Notes: generated by a model not told the origin, from the sequence alone. A stretch of DNA of 64,000 bases from Ursus arctos (GCF_023065955.2 NW_026622985.1:78667931-78731930); one strand, 5' to 3'; counted from the first letter of the stretch, positions 11,913-23,340 are shown. Program-made: numbers and translations.

Positions 11913-12215
11913 TAACAAATGCTGGAGGGGTTGTGGAGAAAAGGGAAGCCTCATGCACTGTTGGCAGGAATGCAAACTGGTGCAAACACTGTGGAAAACA
12001 GCAGGGAGGTTCTTCAAGGAATTAAAAATAGAACTACCCTATGATCCAGCAATCTCACCTCCGCATTTAGCTCCAAATGAAATGAAGCCATTATCTCAAA
12101 GAGATACCTGTCCTCTCATGTTTACTGCAACATTACTCACAATAGCCAAGGTTTGGAAACAATCTAAGTGTCCATCAATGGATGAATGGATGGAGAAAAC
12201 CTAGTATACCCCTGC

Positions 12216-12240
12216 CACACACACACACACACACACACAC
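12216..12240. repeat. (CA)12 microsatellite inside L1 ORF2
   Basis: The run sits directly before 'tcacaatggaatattattca', where intact L1 has 'tatatatacaatggaatatt'. It is the same L1 position that carries the giant TA-rich array at 49177-50490. Confidence 0.95.
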
Positions 12241-12785
12241 TCACAATGGAATATTATTCAGCCTCAAAAAAGTAGGAAATCTTGTCATTTGTGACAATAT
12301 GGATGAACCTGGAGGGCATTATGTTGATGAAATAAGTCAGACAGAAAGACAAATCTTGCGTGGCATCACATATGTCAACTAAAGAGAAAAAAAGAAGTTG
12401 AACTCATAGAAATGAAAAGTAGAAAAGTGGTTGCCAGGGGTTGGGGGGTGGGGAAATTAGGGAGAAGCTGGTAAAAGGATACAAACTTTCAGTTACAATA
12501 TAAGAAAGATCCATAAGAGGATCTAAGGTATAACATGGTGACTATAGTTGATAACACTCTATTGTAAAATTGATATTTGCTAAGAGAGAACTGAAATGTT
12601 CTCACCCAAAAAGGGGGGGTGTAAATATGTGAGGTGATGGATGTGTTAATTAACTAGATGGATGTTAACTAACTAGTTACTAGTTATTTAACTAGATGTA
12701 TACGTATATCAAATCATCACATTGTACACTTCAAATATTTTACAATTGGGTCAATTATACCTCAATAAAACTAAAAATAAAGAAT

Positions 12786-13000
12786 CAAGGCATAATTTCA
12801 AACTGATCTCTACTTGATGAGTAGATCACCAGATCCTTATATAAGGGAGATATCTTTGGAAAATGATGTGACCATTTATGTTCTCAAATAGATGAGCACA
12901 CTAACAGTTTGATATTTTGAAAAACACTGCATTAACAAAACTCACCAGCTCCAATAAATAACAAGATTGTGATTTTGTCCATACTGCAGTTCTATTAGCA
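12786..13000. other. unassigned sequence
   Basis: Spacer between the L1 tail and the purine-rich block, with no recognisable element. Confidence 0.4.
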
Positions 13001-13178
13001 GCAGAAGAAAGAAAAGGAGGAAGAAGGAGGAAAAAAAGAAGAGAAAAAGTAGAAGAAGGAAGGAGAAAAAAATAAGAGGAAGGAGAAGGAAAACAAAAAC
13101 GAGGAACAGATGAAGAATAGGAAAAGAAAAGAAGTGATGGAAGAAGAGGAAAAGGAGTGGAGAGGAGGAAGAGGAGAA
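13001..13178 (+). repeat. purine-rich low-complexity tract
   Basis: Nearly all bases are A or G in irregular gaagga/ggaaaa words, with only scattered pyrimidines. It is an old, interrupted GA-rich tract with the potential for triplex (H-DNA) structure; that property is inferred from composition. Confidence 0.9.
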
Positions 13179-13434
13179 GCTGCTATGCTATTCTAACTCC
13201 AGATTATTCTTTGAAATTCTATTCACAGATACTTGCAACCCTCTGAGCTCTTCTGGGTACTTGAATTATGCATTGCGTAGTTGTGCTAGATCCTATTTGG
13301 GGGCAGATTTTAAAAAAGATGTCGTCTCTGTCCCTCAGTTTTGACAGCACTACCAGAGAGTAGAGACTCTATACCATAAGTTGGAACTTGCCATATTAGG
13401 GAGTATAAAGTTCAATATACCAAGTGGAGAAATA

Positions 13435-13660
13435 AAACTAATACTCAATGAATGCCTACTATATAGCTAGGACTTACACTAGGTATCTTAAATGCATTTT
13501 GTCATTTAATAAGATTAATATTATTATAGCCATTTTACAGATTGAAAAACTGAGGCTTGGAGAGGTTAAGTAACATTCCCATGGTTGCACCACAATAAGT
13601 GGCAGCCCAGAATTTAATCCTGTTTGAATCTTCTATGCTCATCTCTTACTTCACTGTCCT
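13435..13660 (+). mobile_element. MIR SINE, nearly full length
   Basis: 'aatgcctactatatagctag', 'gtcatttaataagattaata', 'ccattttacagattgaaaaa', 'ctgaggcttggagaggttaa' and 'gtggcagcccagaatttaat' follow the MIR consensus in order. Confidence 0.88.
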
Positions 13661-14119
13661 GTATCAATATGTATGGTGCTTTTTAGTGATTCATTCTAAA
13701 TAGCAGATCAGGGCTCCTTCTCCTTATTTCTCCTTGAGAAAAGCTGATGTGGTCAGAAGCCAAAATCACTACCAGTGATCTATGGGATTATGGACTGAAG
13801 TTTTCAGTATGAGTCAAAGTCTCTTGGACCAACATGGCTTGATGCCCTGGATTCTTTACTTTAGCCTCCCATTCTTAGCTTCTCACCTGTTTAGACTGAA
13901 GTGCAGAGTGACAAAACCTATTTGAGGGGAGGGATGGACATGTGTGTCGTTGTCCATGGTCCTGAACCACAGGTTGTTCCTCTGGGAAGAGGAGTTGTGG
14001 TTACGGATGTGGCATGGGGCACAAACCCAGGAAGGTCTGGCAGAACTAGATACTGTCCAAAGGAAAGGATGCATGAAGTAGACGGCTTAACCAGCACAAG
14101 TCAATAGAATTTTCTGTAA

Positions 14120-14272
14120 TGGTGATAATGTTCTAATTCTGTATGTTCAATGTAGTAGCCATTGGGCACTTGAAATGTGGCTAGTAGATGAGTAATCAAT
14201 TTTTCATTTCATTTAATTTTAACTAATTTAAATAGTCACATGTGTACCATATTAGACAGCAGAGAGAAGGTC
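14120..14272. mobile_element. non-autonomous hAT-type DNA transposon with internal inverted repeats
   Basis: 'gtagccattgggcacttgaa' and 'gtggctagtagatgagtaat' on one side face 'tttaaatagtcacatgtgta' and 'ccatattagacagcagag' on the other. Related copies lie at 24974-25165 and 33390-33575. The family name is not assigned. Confidence 0.55.
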
Positions 14273-14274
14273 AT

Positions 14275-14412
14275 TAGCACTACGCTGCTTCCTGAAAATG
14301 CAAATTCTCGGGCACCACACCAGATGTACTGGGTCATAATCTCTGGGATGAGTCCGGGGATGTGCACTTTTAACCAGGAAATTCCTGTGCTCGCTGACAC
14401 TGAAGACCCGCT
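14275..14412 (+). mobile_element. MER5A-like hAT-Charlie DNA transposon
   Basis: 'cctgaaaatgcaaattctcg', 'gcaccacaccagatgtactg', 'tcataatctctgggatgagt' and 'gtgcacttttaaccaggaaa' match the MER5A core in order. It is a short non-coding element mobilised by Charlie transposase. Confidence 0.75.
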
Positions 14413-15360
14413 ATCTTACAGGGTCAGCCTTCTGAAACTTTCCCCCTGAGCCCACTATTGCCTGCCGCTTTCACTTCAGTTCCTGAGCTCGTCCTGACTT
14501 AGAAAATTTAAAAGCCTCAACCCCACTCTCAGCCCTGCCTTCATACCTGGGACCCGGTGGCTCAGGATGGTTGTTGAGTTTCCACATCCTCCTTCTTCAT
14601 CCCAAGATTACTTAAGGATCAACATTAAGGGCACTCAGGACATGGAAACTCTAAGCTCCTGTCTGACCCTGCCCTAAGTCGCAATACTCCCAAATTCATA
14701 CGCTATTTGCCCTCTCTACCCATGTATTTTTACCTAGTCCAGAGAAACAGGCATTTGCCTTGGTTTCTGCCCCCTTAAGTCCCCTGTCCTTTCCCTAATT
14801 CCCTCTACTTGTAGGGATGGTGCCTTCCTAGTTCCCACCAGTCTGTCTCAAATGAATCCTCATCTCCACAATCTCCATCCACCACAGTCAGGATGTGTGG
14901 AGAGCTCTAGTGACATTGACTACTACCCTTCTGACTTTCAAGTTAAACTCATTTAGAAGGGACCTCTAGGTTCTGATGAATGACTAATTCACCCATAAAT
15001 GTGATACATTTTTGAAACACTGAGCCTTGGACTGCTAATTCTCTGTAGCTAAATACATTTCTCCAAGCTTCCCCATACTGATCACGTTACCCAGATTCCA
15101 GCATGCTACACTTCTGAGCCCACCTTAATTGAGTATTTTTAATTTAATAATGGAAGTCAGGGATAAAACTAAATATTTTCAGGACTGTGAATCCAATATC
15201 TAGTAAAGTTTTCATATCTTCTCCCCACCATCACCACCACTCATATACACACATATACACCACACACAATGTCCACTGATATATCAGTTAAAAAATTCAT
15301 CTCCTGTGGATCTCCACATCTGACAGAACGTGTAGACCGTTACACAAATCATCCCACATA
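14413..15360. other. unassigned sequence
   Basis: About 0.95 kb with no repeat I recognise, apart from a short CA/CCA-rich stretch at 15220-15270. No gene signal. Confidence 0.4.
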
Positions 15361-15369
15361 GAGCCTTTA

Positions 15370-16020
15370 CACTGTGGCATAGGTCCCTCTCTCATTGACC
15401 TTGTGCTTGGTCATGTGCCTTGCTTTGACCAGACTTGCTTTTGACCAAACATGACAGAGGCAGAGACTTTGTAAGCACTTGCACACTGACACCTGCCTTC
15501 TTGGAATTACTGCCATCAGCACACAGGAGACGGGCCTCTGCTGCTGAAGCAGCCACACAGAGGCCTGAGGCACTCTGCTGACGGTCCCGGCTGACCTCCA
15601 GGTGAGGTGAGGCTACCTCGGCTCATCCAGCTCCAGTCAAACCCCCAGATCACTGTACACGCATGAGCAACCCCAGAAAACCAACAGAAGGGGGCGCCTG
15701 GGTGGCTCAGTAGTTAAGCATCTGCCTTCGGCTCAGGGCGTGATCCCAGGGTCCTGGGATCGAGCCCAGCATTGGGCTCCCTGCTTGGTGGTGGGAAGCC
15801 TGCTTCTCCCTCTCCCACTCCCCCTGCTTGTGTTTCCTCTCTCGCTGCCTCTGTCTCTGCCAAAGAAATAAATAAAATCTTAAAAAAAGAAAGAAAGAAA
15901 AGAAAACCAACAGAATGGCCCAGCTGAATGCAGACCAAACTGAGCAAATAAATGATCATGTCTGAAGCCATCATGTTTTGAGATAGCTTGTTCCGTAGCA
16001 ACAGATAACTGACACACAGA
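15370..16020 (+). mobile_element. MLT1-like (ERVL-MaLR) LTR, split by a SINE
   Basis: The 3' part 'gagcaaataaatgatcatgt', 'catgttttgagatagcttgt' and 'gcaacagataactgacacac' is the typical MaLR LTR end. The left part (15375-15689) carries the related upstream region. A SINE sits at 15690-15900. It is an LTR relic with no coding part. Confidence 0.6.
15690..15900 (+). mobile_element. SINEC with perfect 15-bp TSD
   Basis: Complete head 'ggggcgcctgggtggctcag', body and A/AAAG-rich tail. TSD agaaaaccaacagaa is identical at 15675-15689 and 15901-15915. Confidence 0.96.
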
Positions 16021-16190
16021 AAGACCCTAGGAGATATTACCATTATTCCTATTATATAAATGAGGAATGTTAAGTTCAGAGAGATTAGGTAATTTATCCA
16101 AGATCTTAGAGATAGAAAGCCGCAGAAGAGGATCTAGAACTTTAGTCTGTCCCCAAGTTCAGCACTTCTCCACAACACTAGGCTGCATCT
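16020..16190 (+). mobile_element. MIR SINE
   Basis: 'accattattcctattatata', 'gttcagagagattaggtaat', 'aagatcttagagatagaaag' follow the MIR 3' half. Confidence 0.7.
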
Positions 16191-16730
16191 ATACAACCAC
16201 CATTCAACTAGTAAAGGGTCCCTCAACGACCCCAGCCTTCCCCAGACCCCATTTGCTGGCCTAGTCACCAACCTCCAGCATCCCTGTATTGAGGATAAGA
16301 GTCCTTTGGCTCCCTCTTGGCCTGCTAGTGACCTCCCCTTGTTACTTTCATTCTGCAAAAACTAAGACCAGGAATTATTTTAAGGGAACCGCTTGAATAC
16401 AGTTAGTGGAAGCATTAATAGGTGAGATCTACCTTATATGCAAAATGAACATTCTGGTCTGCAGTCCTGACATAGGTAATCATAATGGAGAAAAAGAGAA
16501 ACAAACTTATCTGGTCTGGAGGAAAGCCATAAGATTTAGGATTAGAAGAAATTCATTAGTAAAAAACAGATTTTGGAATCAAAGTTCTTATTCATAGAGA
16601 ACACTATAATTATATTAATTCTTTAATGCAAAATTGAAGAATGAAATGGATTTAAATGCCAAAATTGTGAAAATGTGCCACAAAACTGAATAAAATTTTT
16701 CAAATGGAAATCTTGGAGTAAATAAGGCCA
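16191..16730. other. unassigned sequence
   Basis: No repeat or gene recognised. Frames on both strands are short. Confidence 0.35.
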
Positions 16731-16742
16731 TGACAAATGTAT

Positions 16743-16910
16743 ATTTTAAAGATTTATTTATTTAAGAGAGAGAGTGAGAGAGCGAGAGAATGGGGGGGGA
16801 GGCAGAGGGAGAGGGAGGAGCAGACTCCCTGTTGAGCAGGGAGGCCGATGTGGGGGCGTGACCTGAGCCGAAGACAGACGCTTAACAGACTGAGCCACCC
16901 AGGCATCCTG
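16743..16910 (-). mobile_element. SINEC, older copy
   Basis: Antisense tail 'ttttaaagatttatttattt', body, and head 'tgagccacccaggcatcctg'. TSD tgacaaatgtat (16731-16742) against tgacaaatatat (16911-16922), one mismatch. Part of the tRNA-like head is deleted. Confidence 0.92.
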
Positions 16911-17524
16911 TGACAAATATATTATGAAAAAAACAAAACAAAAAAAACAAAACCTCACCATTTGAGAAGTTTGTATAGAAATTACCAAAGGAATAAGGAG
17001 ATGTAAATAGGTTTATTCATTTCTTCTGCAATTTCTTAAATAACTTCATCATGCCCCTTAGGCTAATTCATGAATTTAGTTCCAGGTGAAGCAAATGATT
17101 TGAAAGAAGTCCCTGCCTCTTGGCTAAAGAAGTGCTTACTTTGCTATTATCAATAGACAAGTGAACCAGTTTTCTGAGTTTTTGGCTTGGGAGTCCAAAA
17201 CTTAATTTTAAAATGAAAATTTTCATATCTGAATGTTATTTTGCCCATAGTGATAAAACAGTAAGAAAGCATCTGGCATAAATTAAGTGAATCAATTTCC
17301 AAATCACCTGGAGAATAACTCTTAGTGTGAGGATGTGAGGTCCTTACAAAAACTGGCTTCTCAGGACGCATTCATTTTCCTGCAGCCCTCTGTCCCCACC
17401 ACAGAGCGAGCAATCGCACAGGGGTGTCAAGTAGCCTCTATAACCCAGCTCTTGTTCCAGGAGAGCTGGTGTGCCCACATCATTTCACTCAAGGAAGGAA
17501 AAGCAGAGTGGGCTAGTGAGGAAG

Positions 17525-17680
17525 CACCACGGCCTTTAACCCATCATTTAACCTCCCTGTGGCTCACTGCTCTGTAAAAGGTGGGTAGTAAAGCTCATGC
17601 TTCCTACTGCACAGAGTTGCAAGCAGAAAAAGTGTAAACATGCTTTGAAAAAGTTCAAAGTGCCGTGCAGATACAAAGGG
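17525..17680 (-). mobile_element. MIR SINE, antisense
   Basis: 'catttaacctccctgtggct', 'cactgctctgtaaaaggtgg', then 'cagagttgcaagcagaaaaa', is the reverse-complement MIR order ('cctcagtttcctcatctgtaaaatg'). Confidence 0.65.
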
Positions 17681-18299
17681 CTTTATATACGGTGAAGAGT
17701 ATGAAAAGGCAGCGATCGCACCAGCCAGCCACAAGGCTGCTGGTGATGCCTCACATGAAAGCAGAGGCATCTGAAACCACAAAAGACCTAACAGGGAGCA
17801 GAAATAAAGACATGCTGCTCGCAAAAAATGATCGTGCTTATTCTATGATCCTCACGTAAAGAAATAATATTTTGAAAAATTGTCATGTTAAATTTAAGCT
17901 ACCGTTGGGTGACTCCCAGCTATGCAATTTGCATTTAGCACACACTTAATTATATCCTAGAAGAACTCCTCTAATTCTCATTCATGACAATAATCCTGCA
18001 AAATTTAACTTGGATCCATTTACAAAGATTTATGCACAAGGTCAATGATAATAAATCAATCATTTCTTTCTTTCCACTTACTTTCTGGATAATGATTCCC
18101 TTTCTTCCCCATGGTACAAGGGGTCAAAATCCTGTCTGCATACAAGCCACACATTTTTCCTGTACCATCTTATCTCCATTCATAATTTCACATGTGCTAA
18201 CACTGAAAGAAGAGTGCTCTGTGTTCAAGCCAGTCTACTTCATTCCATTAAACAGACATTTTTTATTACATTACATCTGGTGTTTTCTTGTACCTACAT
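17681..18299. other. unassigned sequence
   Basis: No repeat recognised. The stretch 17890-17960 ('ctatgcaatttgcatttagc', 'cacacttaattatatcctag') is AT-rich with homeodomain/POU-like words and could be regulatory DNA; weak. Confidence 0.3.
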
Positions 18300-18690
18300 G
18301 ACATGTCTTTGACACTGTTTTTGGCATTTGGGGGGAACACACTTAGGAATAAGTCCCTGCATCCAAGAAGAGTCCTCTAAGAGAGAGGGTAAGAAAAAAA
18401 TCAAAACAACAATACAAGCCAGAATAGAAGAGCTTTAGAGAGGTTTAAAAGGCTCTCAGTGGTAAAGAAAGAGATCACATCTTGTCTTGTCAGGATAAGG
18501 TTTCGGAAGGATGCTTTCCAAATAACCCTCAAAGCAGAAATAGAGGTAGAAAAGAAAAGGTGCATTATTTGCCAAAACCCGTGTTATTTGCAAAAATAAA
18601 GCATGGGTGGGAAAAGGAGGAAGGACAAATAAATGCAAAAGCTTTGAGGTAGCAAAGCAAAGAGCACAGTCAGGGTCTACTGGTGGTGAA
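18300..18690 (+). repeat. fragment of the same old dispersed repeat as 30850-31640
   Basis: 'agtccctgcatccaagaaga', 'ataaggtttcggaaggatgc' and 'gcaaaagctttgaggtagca' resemble the 'ccctgccctcaaggagctca ... aaggcttcccggaggagg ... caaaggcctggaggcaa' order of a common old mammalian repeat. Confidence 0.4.
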
Positions 18691-19150
18691 ATCCGGGTGC
18701 TGAGGGCACCAGTCTCTACAAAGTAGGGAGGAGTGGAAAGATGAAGCAAATGAGCCCCTCTTATTCTGAAGAGCCTTAATTGCCAGGCCAGCGTTCAGGA
18801 TATGAGAGGGTCTTTGAAGAGGGGGAAGCAGGAAACTACAATATTTCACCGCCACAAAACCCTAGCTCTTTCTATTACATAATCATTAGCCCAAATAATG
18901 GATAAAATGATAAAATCATTTGTACACGTTTGCATTAAAATCCTGATCAAATACTGCTTTACTGTTTTATGTATGTATTTATAATATTATTGCTGGCTAT
19001 ACTTGAAATTAGCTTTCCATTAAAAAAAACATGCATGTTTCATTTTGTGGTCATCAAATGCTATCCAGTTATTCAGTATTAGGAAAGTTTCCTCCAGTAT
19101 AGTATCAAATTGATATCTGGGTTTTATTTCCAGCAGTACAGTTAATAAAT
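18691..19150. other. unassigned AT-rich sequence
   Basis: No recognised element. A T-rich region near 18950-19060 is simple in composition. Confidence 0.35.
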
Positions 19151-19557
19151 TACCCTGCTTGACCTCCCCGCAGAAATCAAAATACAAGATAAAATACAAT
19201 AAAAATATTTTTAATACGTCAATTACCTGGATATCGAGTAAGGGGAACTTGGTGAAACTAGGAACCCAGAGAGGTAATTAGAGAAAATGAGAAGCCACTT
19301 TTGGGTTGGAGGGCATTTGCCAAACTGAATGAACGTGCTCCTCGTTTTTTCCAGCCCCATAAAGCCACAGAATAAAGGCCACAAAGCCCAGGATTCACCC
19401 AACGTGAGGGGTTTAATAGGAGATCCCCTTTCACAAGGCTTGCCTCCAGTGTAAAAGTGAACTGGAAAATAATTCTGGCACTCAGAGAACTGAAAACGAA
19501 ATTACCTATCCAGATATGTAGTCTCAGAGAGTATAGGACTCTCCCCTAAAATTTCTT

Positions 19558-19754
19558 TTTTTTTTTAATGTTTTTTTTTTTTATTATATTATGTTAGTCA
19601 CCATACAGTACATCCCTGGTTTCTGATGTAAGGCTCGATGATTCATTAGTTGCGTATAACACCCAGTGCACCATGCAATACGTGCCCTCCTTACTACCCA
19701 TCACCGGCCTATCCCATTCCCCCACCCCCCTCCCCTCTGAAGCCCTCCGTTTGT
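19558..19754 (-). mobile_element. young carnivore L1 3' end, 5'-truncated, with 13-bp TSD
   Basis: Poly(T), then 'attatattatgttagtcacc' to 'gaagccctccgtttg'. TSD cctaaaatttctt is identical at 19545-19557 and 19755-19767, so this is one complete, very short L1 insertion of about 197 bp. Confidence 0.95.
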
Positions 19755-20217
19755 CCTAAAATTTCTTAACCACAGTCAGCCTTCATGTAGTTTTAAAGGC
19801 CAAATTCACACTACCTGGGATGTCCAATAAATCACAAGCTAAAAAAGTCAGTTTAGAGTTGTCCTGGGCTGTTAGCTCCTCCAGGTTCCTGGCAGAAACA
19901 AATTCAAATCCACTCTGGAGAATTAGATTTATCACAGTTTCAAAGAATGCATGCAAATAAGTTCCCAGAAACATGAGGTCACAGTGTAAAAAAAAAACAA
20001 AAACAAACAAAAAAACCCAAAACCACGCCCCCCCCCCCCAAAATACACAAAAAAATAGGAAAAAACACTACCATGAGCAAAAGCCTACAGAACAGACTGG
20101 AAAAAAGTCTAAAAGGCTTTATATCTAAATAAATTTAAGAATGGTTTAAAATAGGAAGAAAAAGAAAGATCCCATAGAAATGATGAAGCAGATGTTTAAA
20201 TAAAAAATATATGCATC

Positions 20218-20279
20218 GTGCTCACTTTGGCAGCATATATACTAAAATACAACTTCTAGAACTAAAAAAAAAAAAAAAA
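20218..20279 (+). pseudogene. RNU6-derived: U6 snRNA 5' fragment fused to a short unknown segment and poly(A)
   Basis: Bases 20218-20248 match the first 31 bases of U6 snRNA at 28 of 31 positions. The three differences are transitions, two of them at CpG sites. U6 then stops abruptly and a 15-base segment (20249-20263) leads to an A run at 20264-20279. There is no full U6, so it is not a functional gene. The form fits a chimeric retrocopy made by template switching during L1 reverse transcription. No clear TSD was found. Confidence 0.75.
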
Positions 20280-20852
20280 TTTGTTACCTTAATAGATTAA
20301 CAAAGCTGAAGTGTGAAACAAGTAGATAAACAATCATCCAGCAGGCAACACAGAAAGATCATGATAGAAATTACAAAAAAAGAGACCAAAAGATATGTCA
20401 AACCAGAGCTCTAAAAGGACAAGAGAGAAAAAGAATAGGAAAAAAGAATATTTGGATTGACGATTAAGAATTTTTCACAAATGATGGGATATCTCTCCCC
20501 AAGATGAAGAAGCCTAATGAATCCCAAGCTTGATTAAAAAAATAATAATAAATCCATGATTAGAGATTTATCTGAATCTGTGCATTCCCAAGACTGGGTC
20601 AGTTTTGAGCTTTAGGTGTGACCTCATCCATTAAAATAAAAAACAGAGAGCAGCCTTGAAAATTCCCTGAGCAGACAAAACCAGTTTTGTCATACAAAGT
20701 TTAATTTAGCTTATTTTGCAAGACTAATTTGACCTGGGTCATTTCTTGCTTATGCCTCTGAAAATCATAAGCAAGACTTAAACTGTTTCCCAAGGTTGAT
20801 ATTAGGTAACCGTTGACTAGTTCCCTATCATTTAAGAGAACTCTTATATCAT

Positions 20853-22177
20853 TTTTTTATTTTAATGTTTTTTTATTATATTATGTTAGTCACCATACAG
20901 TACATCCCTGATTTCTGATGTAAAGTTCGATGATTCATTAGTTGCATATAACACCCAGTGCACCATGCAATACGTGCCCTCCTTACTACCCATCACCAGT
21001 CTATCCCATTCCCCCACCCCCCTCCCCTCTGAAGCCCTCAGTTTGTTTCTCATAGGCAAGAGAAACAAAAGATAAAATGAACTTGCGGGACTTCATCAAG
21101 ATAAAAAGCTTCTGCACAGCCAAGGAAACAGTCAAAAAAACTAAGAGGCAGCCCACGGAATGGGACAATATATTTGCAAATGATGCTACAGATAAAAGAG
21201 TGGTATCCAAGATCTACAAAGAACTTCTCAAACTCAATATGCGAGAAACAAATAAATCATAAAATGGGCAGAAGATATGAACAGACACTTTTCCAGTGAT
21301 GACATACAAATGGCTAACAGACACATAAAAAATGTTCAAAATCATTAGCCATCAGGGAAATTCAAATCAAAACCACACTGAGATACCACCTTATGCCAGT
21401 TAGAATGGCAAAAATTGACAAGGCAAGAAACAACAATTGCTGGAGAGGATGTGGAGAAAGGGGATCCCTCCTACATTGTTGGTGGGAATGCAAGTTGGTA
21501 CAGCCACTCTGGAAAACAGTGTGGAGGTCCCTTAAAAAGTTAAAAATTGAGCTACCCTATGACCCAGCCATTGCACTACTGGATATTTACCCCAAAGATA
21601 TAGACGTAGTGAAGAGAAGGGCCATATGCACCCCAATGTTCATAGCAGCATTGTCCACAAGAGCCAAATCGTGGAAGGAACCGAGATGCCCTTCATCAGA
21701 TGACAGGATTAAGAAGTTGTGGTCCAGGGGCGGCTGGGTGGCACAGCGGTTAAGCGCCTGCCTTCGGCTCAGGACATGATCCCGGCGTTCTGGGATCGAG
21801 CCCCACATCAGGCTCCTCCGCTATGAGCCTGCTTCTTCCTCTCCCACTCCCCCTGCTTGTGTTCCCTCTCTCGCTGGCTGTCTCTATCTCTGTCAAATAA
21901 ATAAATAAAATCTTAAAAAAAAAAAAGCTGTGGTCCATATATACAATGGAATATTACTCAGCTATCAGAAAGAACGAGTTCTCAACATTTGCTGCAACAT
22001 GGACGGCACTGGAGGAGATAATGCTAAGTGAAGTAAGTCAAGCAGAGAAGACAATTATCATATGATTTCTCTCATCTATGGAACATAAGAACTAGGAAGA
22101 ACGGTAGGGGAAGAAAGGGATAAAGAAAGGGGGGGTAATCAGAAGGGGGAATGAAGCATGAGAGACTATGGACTATG
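20853..22177 (-). mobile_element. twin-primed (5'-inverted) young L1
   Basis: The left part (20853-21060) is the L1 3' end in antisense with a poly(T) side. The right part (21050-22177) is ORF2 C-terminal region plus 3' UTR in sense orientation. It keeps an ORF2 relic frame at 21393-21779 with the [20 protein letters not shown] signature. The two parts are adjacent in L1 coordinates, sharing 'ctatgag' at the joint. TSD agaactcttatatcat (20837-20852) against agaactcttacatcat (22178-22193), one mismatch in 16. A SINE sits inside at 21727-21924. Confidence 0.93.
21727..21924 (+). mobile_element. SINEC inside the twin-primed L1
   Basis: Complete bear-type SINE. TSD aagttgtggtcca (21714-21726) and aagctgtggtcca (21925-21937) interrupts the ORF2 C-terminal coding part. 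It is younger than the L1. Confidence 0.95.
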
Positions 22178-22392
22178 AGAACTCTTACATCATAAGCGAT
22201 CATCGTGAAGAATAAACATGCTTTCTCGCTACACAAGCTGTTTTCTAACAAAATATTCCCGAGCCTCGTTCCATGTTTTCGTTTGGGCATTCTCAGTTTG
22301 CAAACTGTCTTACAGGTGTGTGCACAATAACTTTTAATAATCGTTACTTTGGTGATCCATTGTTTTCGTCTTGGCTATTTCTGAACTTTTTT

Positions 22393-22503
22393 GTTTTTTT
22401 AAGATTTTATTTTTAAGTAATCTCTACACCCAACATGTGGCTCAAACGTACAACCCCGAGATCAAGAGTCACGTGCCCTACCTACTAAGCCAGCAGGAGC
22501 CCC
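22393..22503 (-). mobile_element. old SINEC-related SINE, antisense
   Basis: 'aagattttatttttaagtaa', 'tctctacacccaacatgtgg', 'caaccccgagatcaagagtc' and 'taagccagcaggagcccc' match the older carnivore tRNA-SINE sub-type. Confidence 0.8.
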
Positions 22504-23340
22504 TGGACTTTTGACACCCCTCTGGCAGGCCTTTCCCAACCTACGAGAAGAGGTGAGCAGGCTCAGTGGTAAGACAGTCTGGTTCATCCAACATCTACTT
22601 GGTAGATTTTAAAACATCTTGCCACATAAAGCCAACGAAATACCCACCAAATTCCAGTCACTGAGGGTTGTCCTGAACGCTCTTTAGGTTCTCCAAAAAG
22701 AAGCTTGTTTTGTGTCACATTATTTTTCTCCCCTATGTGTGGGCCAGATTCAATTTGTCACTACTTGGGTATTGAACACTTTTTGCAAATTAAAGAGAAA
22801 GTCACCTTAGGCAACTCTCACATACAGGCTTATTGGAAACTTGATGGTACTGTAAATCATTACAGAGCATAGGGTCTGTACCACCGCCCTCACTGACCAA
22901 ATAGAGAGCACTGCTTTGAAGCCAGCAAGGACCCCTGGGACTGGCCTAATGCTTTTTGCCTTCAGCTTCTAAAGTTTATCACATTACTGATGTTTGAGCT
23001 TCTGGATTCTGCTGGCTAGTTTAATCATCTTGAAGTATAATAATACCATTAACAGTGTTAGAAATGATTTGTCCTTCTTTGTACTATTTCCTTCTGGTTG
23101 ATTCATTCATTTTATTTATAATTTTGCAATTATAAGTTTTCTTCCCATAATCCTTCTCTTCCTGGCCGTTCAAAGTAAAGACCACACTATCCTCTCTCTT
23201 TTAGGATAATCTGGTGCTATGGAAATAGAGTTTTCAAACAGGGATTAAATGATCCAAGAGTAAGAGAGAAAAAAGAAGTACTTTTGAAGAGAAAATTTGT
23301 TTTCAGATATAATCCCTTTAAACTAAGCCATTACATAAAC
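22504..23340. other. unassigned sequence
   Basis: No recognised repeat, RNA or gene. Composition is ordinary. Confidence 0.4.

Larger units (their letters stand above)
11110..12785 (+). mobile_element. L1 LINE, C-terminal ORF2 plus 3' UTR, decayed
   Basis: The sequence runs from 'atgatttcaggccaaagcaatcctg' through the late ORF2 region to 'tacctcaataaaactaaaaa'. A relic frame at 11743-12204 (153 codons) still reads the ORF2 C-terminal signature, with CWRGCGEKGSLMHCWQECKL followed by an ELPYDPAI motif. It has lost its start and is frameshifted upstream. Two dinucleotide runs grew inside it: GA at 11891-11912 and CA at 12216-12240. Confidence 0.9.
19150..20590 (+). mobile_element. probable old L1 5' region / ORF1-side fragment
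   Basis: 'gaagaagcctaatgaatccc' (20504 onward), 'ctaccatgagcaaaagccta' (20070) and 'gcagaaacaaattcaaatcc' (19890) resemble the upstream part of old L1-type elements. It is heavily decayed and interrupted by the L1 end at 19558-19754, a poly(C) run (20026-20038) and the U6 fragment. Low confidence by eye. Confidence 0.35.

Noticed and set aside
11743..12204. A 153-codon plus frame as a possible gene.
   Set aside because: It matches the L1 ORF2 C-terminal part and lacks its start and RT. A relic.
20218..20248. A U6 snRNA gene.
   Set aside because: Only the first 31 bases are present and a poly(A) follows. No complete U6 and no evident promoter.
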